Of a stretch of 7,432 nucleotides of DNA, positions 6,001 through 7,432 are shown piece by piece. This DNA comes from an uncultured Flavobacteriales bacterium. GTDB lineage: Bacteria > Bacteroidota > Bacteroidia > Flavobacteriales_E > Vicingaceae. The position numbers and the translations under genes are program-made. The notes below the pieces were generated by a model. It saw only the letters and a program-made list of their open reading frames with translations, was not told the DNA's origin and ran no database searches. Numbering within the stretch: position 1 is the first letter of the stretch; each line of letters starts with the position of its first letter. The DNA is taken from contig CALCHN010000035.1 in the NCBI GenBank assembly GCA_937901255.1, positions 1 through 7,432 on the forward strand, in the 5' to 3' direction.

Positions 6001-6792
6001 GTAGTTATTAAAGATACTTTAGATTTAAATTTAGATAGAACTACTTTTAAATTAATATCAAGTAGCCATAATGTTAATACAACTATAAGACAAAGTGGAG
6101 AAGTTAATTTTAATTTTCATAATATAATGTTGCCAGATAGTGGAATAAATTTCTTAGGAAGTCAAGGATTTGTAAAATATTCAATATCTCCTAAATTTGG
6201 AATTGAACCTTTAAAACAAATTGCTAATACTGCTTATATATATTTTGATTCAAACCCTGCTGTTGTTACTAATACGGTGGTTAATACTATTGAATGTTAT
6301 TCAGCACCTATGCCAACAATATCATTTAACTTTCCTTATTTGTTTACAATATTAGTAGGTAATTTTTCTTATCAATGGTATATTAATGATACTTTAATTG
6401 TAGGTGCTGTAAATGATACATTATTACCTTTGAATGATGGTCTTTATACCGTGGAAGTAACAGATCCAAACTCTTGTTCAAAAATATCTTTAGCCTACCA
6501 TCATACTTCAGTTAGTATAAGTGAGTATATAGGTAATAATTCAATTAAAGCAGTAGTATATCCTAATCCTTTTAATGAAACGACCAATATTGTATTTGAT
6601 AGAAATTTAAATGGTGAATATGAAATAGTTTTGTATAATATTTTAGGTGCAGAGGTATATTATAATGATAATATTATGAGTAGTAAATTAGAAATTAACA
6701 AAAATGATATTGGAAAAGGACTTTTCCTAAGTTATTTGATAAATAAAGAAACTGGACAAAGAATGTTTATTGAAAAGTTAATCGTTTATTAA
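3082..6792 (+). CDS. Large secreted VCBS/FG-GAP repeat protein with SdrD-B-like, DUF7619-like and T9SS type A sorting domains
   Basis: This is a complete 1236-residue cell-surface or secreted protein. Residues 1-20 form a signal peptide (MKKKLL start, VVHA before Q21). Residues about 38-713 are 14 repeats of 46-51 residues, each with a D-x-D-x-D-G-x-x-D calcium-type loop (e.g. DLDNDGDPD at 92-100) and a W-Y/F/H-E-N-L-G-x-G motif. These are VCBS/FG-GAP repeats that fold as beta-propeller blades; 14 would fit two seven-bladed propellers, an inference. From 717 (KLKGKIFYDVNQN) to about 810 is an SdrD-B-like beta-sandwich. Then come a DUF11-like segment (about 811-930), a DPNDK domain (934 to about 1071, with YLIRFQNTGNDTA and YIYFDSNPA) resembling DUF7619, an Ig/PKD-like linker (about 1072-1145) and the T9SS sorting domain with YPNP at 1160-1163. 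No enzyme motif is visible; adhesion or ligand binding is plausible. The 3' end is 14 bp from the convergent phosphoesterase gene. Confidence 0.93.
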   Translation: MKKKLLIVVFLIIYSVVVHAQFGSEKTITYVADGGSDIFSIDIDIDGDLDLLTVSVYDNKVAWYENLGAGVFDRQRIISTDFHIPWSIFATDLDNDGDPDILSAGSNGVVWFENLGSALFGEPIIFSTTKSDCVFAHDIDNDGDNDVFATFYQENKMIRYENLGNGTFSIGQVITSSVYGADEIDVFDIDNDGDKDLLLTSDSILVWFENLGNGVIDTVQNVISENLISLLALSVADINNDGYQDVLSVSSLQDKLVWFENLGNGSMDTTQNIISSINNPKIIIGADVNNDGDLDVISSGSGVILWYENLGGGILDTNYQIIGNSLTQIESLVAADIDNDGNIDVASVSWGGEVTWYKNFGSGVFSAKKSITYSIDRPTCVHSCDLDNDGNVDIIASGEGGIGDIKWFKNLGNGVFGLAQTINDTLGKVQSIFTSDIDNDGDMDIVTLSIDLGLLVWHENLGGGNISPNKNIISSTINGGYSIFLADLDNDGDDDVVAAAYLGTNKIVWHENLGNGTFGAEQIILLNANNPRSIYIADINNDGNLDILTASSSRIAWHENLGGGTFSTRQTISNNINLASSVSATDLNNDGNIDVISASLSNDKLYWHKNNGGGIFSTEIVISNNVDGANCIYSIDVDGDGDIDVLSTSEIDDKVAWYENYGNGSFSTQHIISATVDQARYVIATDIDNDGDDDVIIAAYGDDKIAWYENSFNSSYKLKGKIFYDVNQNAIFDSADVGLPIVNPHIQPNSNVSFTSNEGDYFYSTDSGHYVVSYQVDSLWNLTTDSATYSRTLNNSISYIDSLDFGFYPDTLITNLISSLTGGFPRCNSLVNYWVSFQNIGTTIPDVTVKLQLNDSITFVNSDYIPDSIIGKNIYWNFDSLYYYSNKTINLQVQMPSFMSMGDTLVSYLEVYEQDSLNNVKLDTLPQVLVCAYDPNDKQVTPVGYDTLGFIKKNQELEYLIRFQNTGNDTAITVVIKDTLDLNLDRTTFKLISSSHNVNTTIRQSGEVNFNFHNIMLPDSGINFLGSQGFVKYSISPKFGIEPLKQIANTAYIYFDSNPAVVTNTVVNTIECYSAPMPTISFNFPYLFTILVGNFSYQWYINDTLIVGAVNDTLLPLNDGLYTVEVTDPNSCSKISLAYHHTSVSISEYIGNNSIKAVVYPNPFNETTNIVFDRNLNGEYEIVLYNILGAEVYYNDNIMSSKLEINKNDIGKGLFLSYLINKETGQRMFIEKLIVY
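3190..5220 (+). repeat. Imperfect tandem repeat tract, 14 units of about 145 bp, coding for VCBS blades
   Basis: Within the large gene the coding DNA itself is repetitive. Near-identical blocks such as GATATTGATAATGATGG recur (around 3494 and 4087, with one-base variants near 3645 and 5133), and GAAAATTTAGG follows about 50 bp later in many units. Units vary from 46 to 51 codons and differ at many synonymous and variable sites, so this is an old, diverged array and not a recent expansion. Confidence 0.8.
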
Positions 6793-6806
6793 GATGGTAT
6801 TTATAA

Positions 6807-7432
6807 TTACCCCAACTCAAAAACAGTAATTTCAGGCAAAATACCCACTCTTCCGGGGTAGCCCAAAAAGCCTAAGCCTCTGTTGACATAAATTTGTTGC
6901 TTATTATGTTGGTATAGCCCTGCCCATTGAGGGTAAATATATTCCGAAGGACTCCATTTAAAGCCCGGAATTTCAATGCCAAATTGCATGCCGTGGGTAT
7001 GTCCAGAAAAGGTAACGGCAATATCTTGGTGTTCTTTTAATATTTGGGCTTCCCAATGCGATGGGTCGTGACTTAAAAGTAATTTAACATCTTCTTTTAA
7101 ACAGCCGCTTTTAGCTTTTTCAATGTCTCCATATTTAGGAAATCGCATTCCATGTCCCCAATTTTCTACGCCAATAATTGCTAAACGTTCGTTGTCTTTT
7201 TCAAGAATATGATGCTCGTTGTTTAGCAGTTTCCAACCCATTTTGGCGTGAATTTCTTTCATCAATTTCAGGTTATGCTGTTTACCCTCAACATCTTCCG
7301 GTTGGTAAAAATAATCGCCATAATCATGATTTCCCAATACGGAATAAACGCCCAAAGGAGCTTGTATTTTCTTAAGTGTATCTACAAAAGGCAAGGCTTC
7401 TTCACTTATGTCGTTTACCAAATCTCCTGTAA
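6807..7432 (-). CDS. Calcineurin-like metallophosphoesterase, C-terminal part; 5' end outside window
   Basis: About 207 C-terminal residues are visible and the frame stays open to the right edge. The codons just upstream of an apparent TTG start (7421) read T-G-D, giving TGDLVND, the metal-bridging GD motif of the family, so the gene certainly begins further right. Numbering from that TTG, further catalytic motifs are GNHD (30-33), SHDP (117-120, metal-binding His) and GHTHG (140-144), which completes the set except for the missing N-terminal D-x-H. The ending NRGLGFLGYPGRVGILPEITVFEL is typical of YkuE/YaeI-like membrane-associated phosphoesterases, some of which act on lipid-linked substrates such as UDP-diacylglucosamine; the exact substrate cannot be told here. 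Proteins of this type usually carry N-terminal membrane segments, which would lie outside the window. It converges on the VCBS gene with a 14-bp gap and no terminator hairpin. Its DNA is clearly more GC-rich than that of its neighbour. Confidence 0.92.
   Translation of the reverse strand, partial: TGDLVNDISEEALPFVDTLKKIQAPLGVYSVLGNHDYGDYFYQPEDVEGKQHNLKLMKEIHAKMGWKLLNNEHHILEKDNERLAIIGVENWGHGMRFPKYGDIEKAKSGCLKEDVKLLLSHDPSHWEAQILKEHQDIAVTFSGHTHGMQFGIEIPGFKWSPSEYIYPQWAGLYQHNKQQIYVNRGLGFLGYPGRVGILPEITVFELG

Noticed and set aside
7178..7375. 65-codon plus-strand reading frame opposite the phosphoesterase gene
   Set aside because: The opposite strand encodes a clear metallophosphoesterase with GNHD in this stretch; this frame has no recognisable features.
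7419..7421. TTG as the start codon of the phosphoesterase gene
   Set aside because: The in-frame codons before it complete the TGDLVND metal-binding motif, so the gene extends beyond the window edge.

Overview
The window looks like a Bacteroidota chromosome, probably a Flavobacteriia-type or similar marine/gliding lineage. The DNA is AT-rich and the gene starts have no clear Shine-Dalgarno sequences. Two secreted proteins end in a type IX secretion (T9SS) type A sorting domain with a YPNP motif, and several exported proteins have 'AQ' signal-peptide ends. I had no database access, so all family names come from recognising motifs.

Layout: (1) 1-827 (+) is the 3' part of a large secreted T9SS cargo protein whose 5' end lies outside the window. 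(2) 837-1130 (+) is a small, lysine-rich exported protein or lipoprotein directly behind it, probably in the same transcript. (3) 1131-1402 holds no gene but is rich in secondary structure: a compound stem-loop element (1142-1220), then the left arm of a REP/RAYT element. (4) 1403-1867 (+) is a small HUH/Y1 transposase of the IS200-like/RAYT type. It lies between two mirrored pairs of the palindrome GTCCC-GTA-GGGAC, and the whole unit (about 1307-1934) is the most interesting structure here. (5) 2040-2936 (-) is an outer-membrane beta-barrel-like protein resembling DUF6268. (6) 2937-3081 is a divergent intergenic region with a perfect 10-bp inverted repeat. (7) 3082-6792 (+) is a 1236-residue secreted protein: signal peptide, 14 VCBS/FG-GAP repeats, an SdrD-B-like domain, a 'DPNDK' DUF7619-like domain and a T9SS sorting domain. 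(8) 6807-7432 (-) is the C-terminal part of a calcineurin-like metallophosphoesterase that runs off the right edge.

Most of the window encodes cell-envelope or secreted products, namely two T9SS cargo proteins, a barrel protein and a small exported protein, but nothing shows that they form one pathway. The RAYT unit lies between a plus-strand operon end and a minus-strand gene end, a convergent gap where an insertion would do little harm. The 3' half of the large gene is far more AT-rich than the adjacent phosphoesterase gene. I see no CRISPR array, tRNA, rRNA, phage or defence system. The best candidate for something little described is the symmetric REP-RAYT-REP unit with a compensated stem change in its outermost palindrome.
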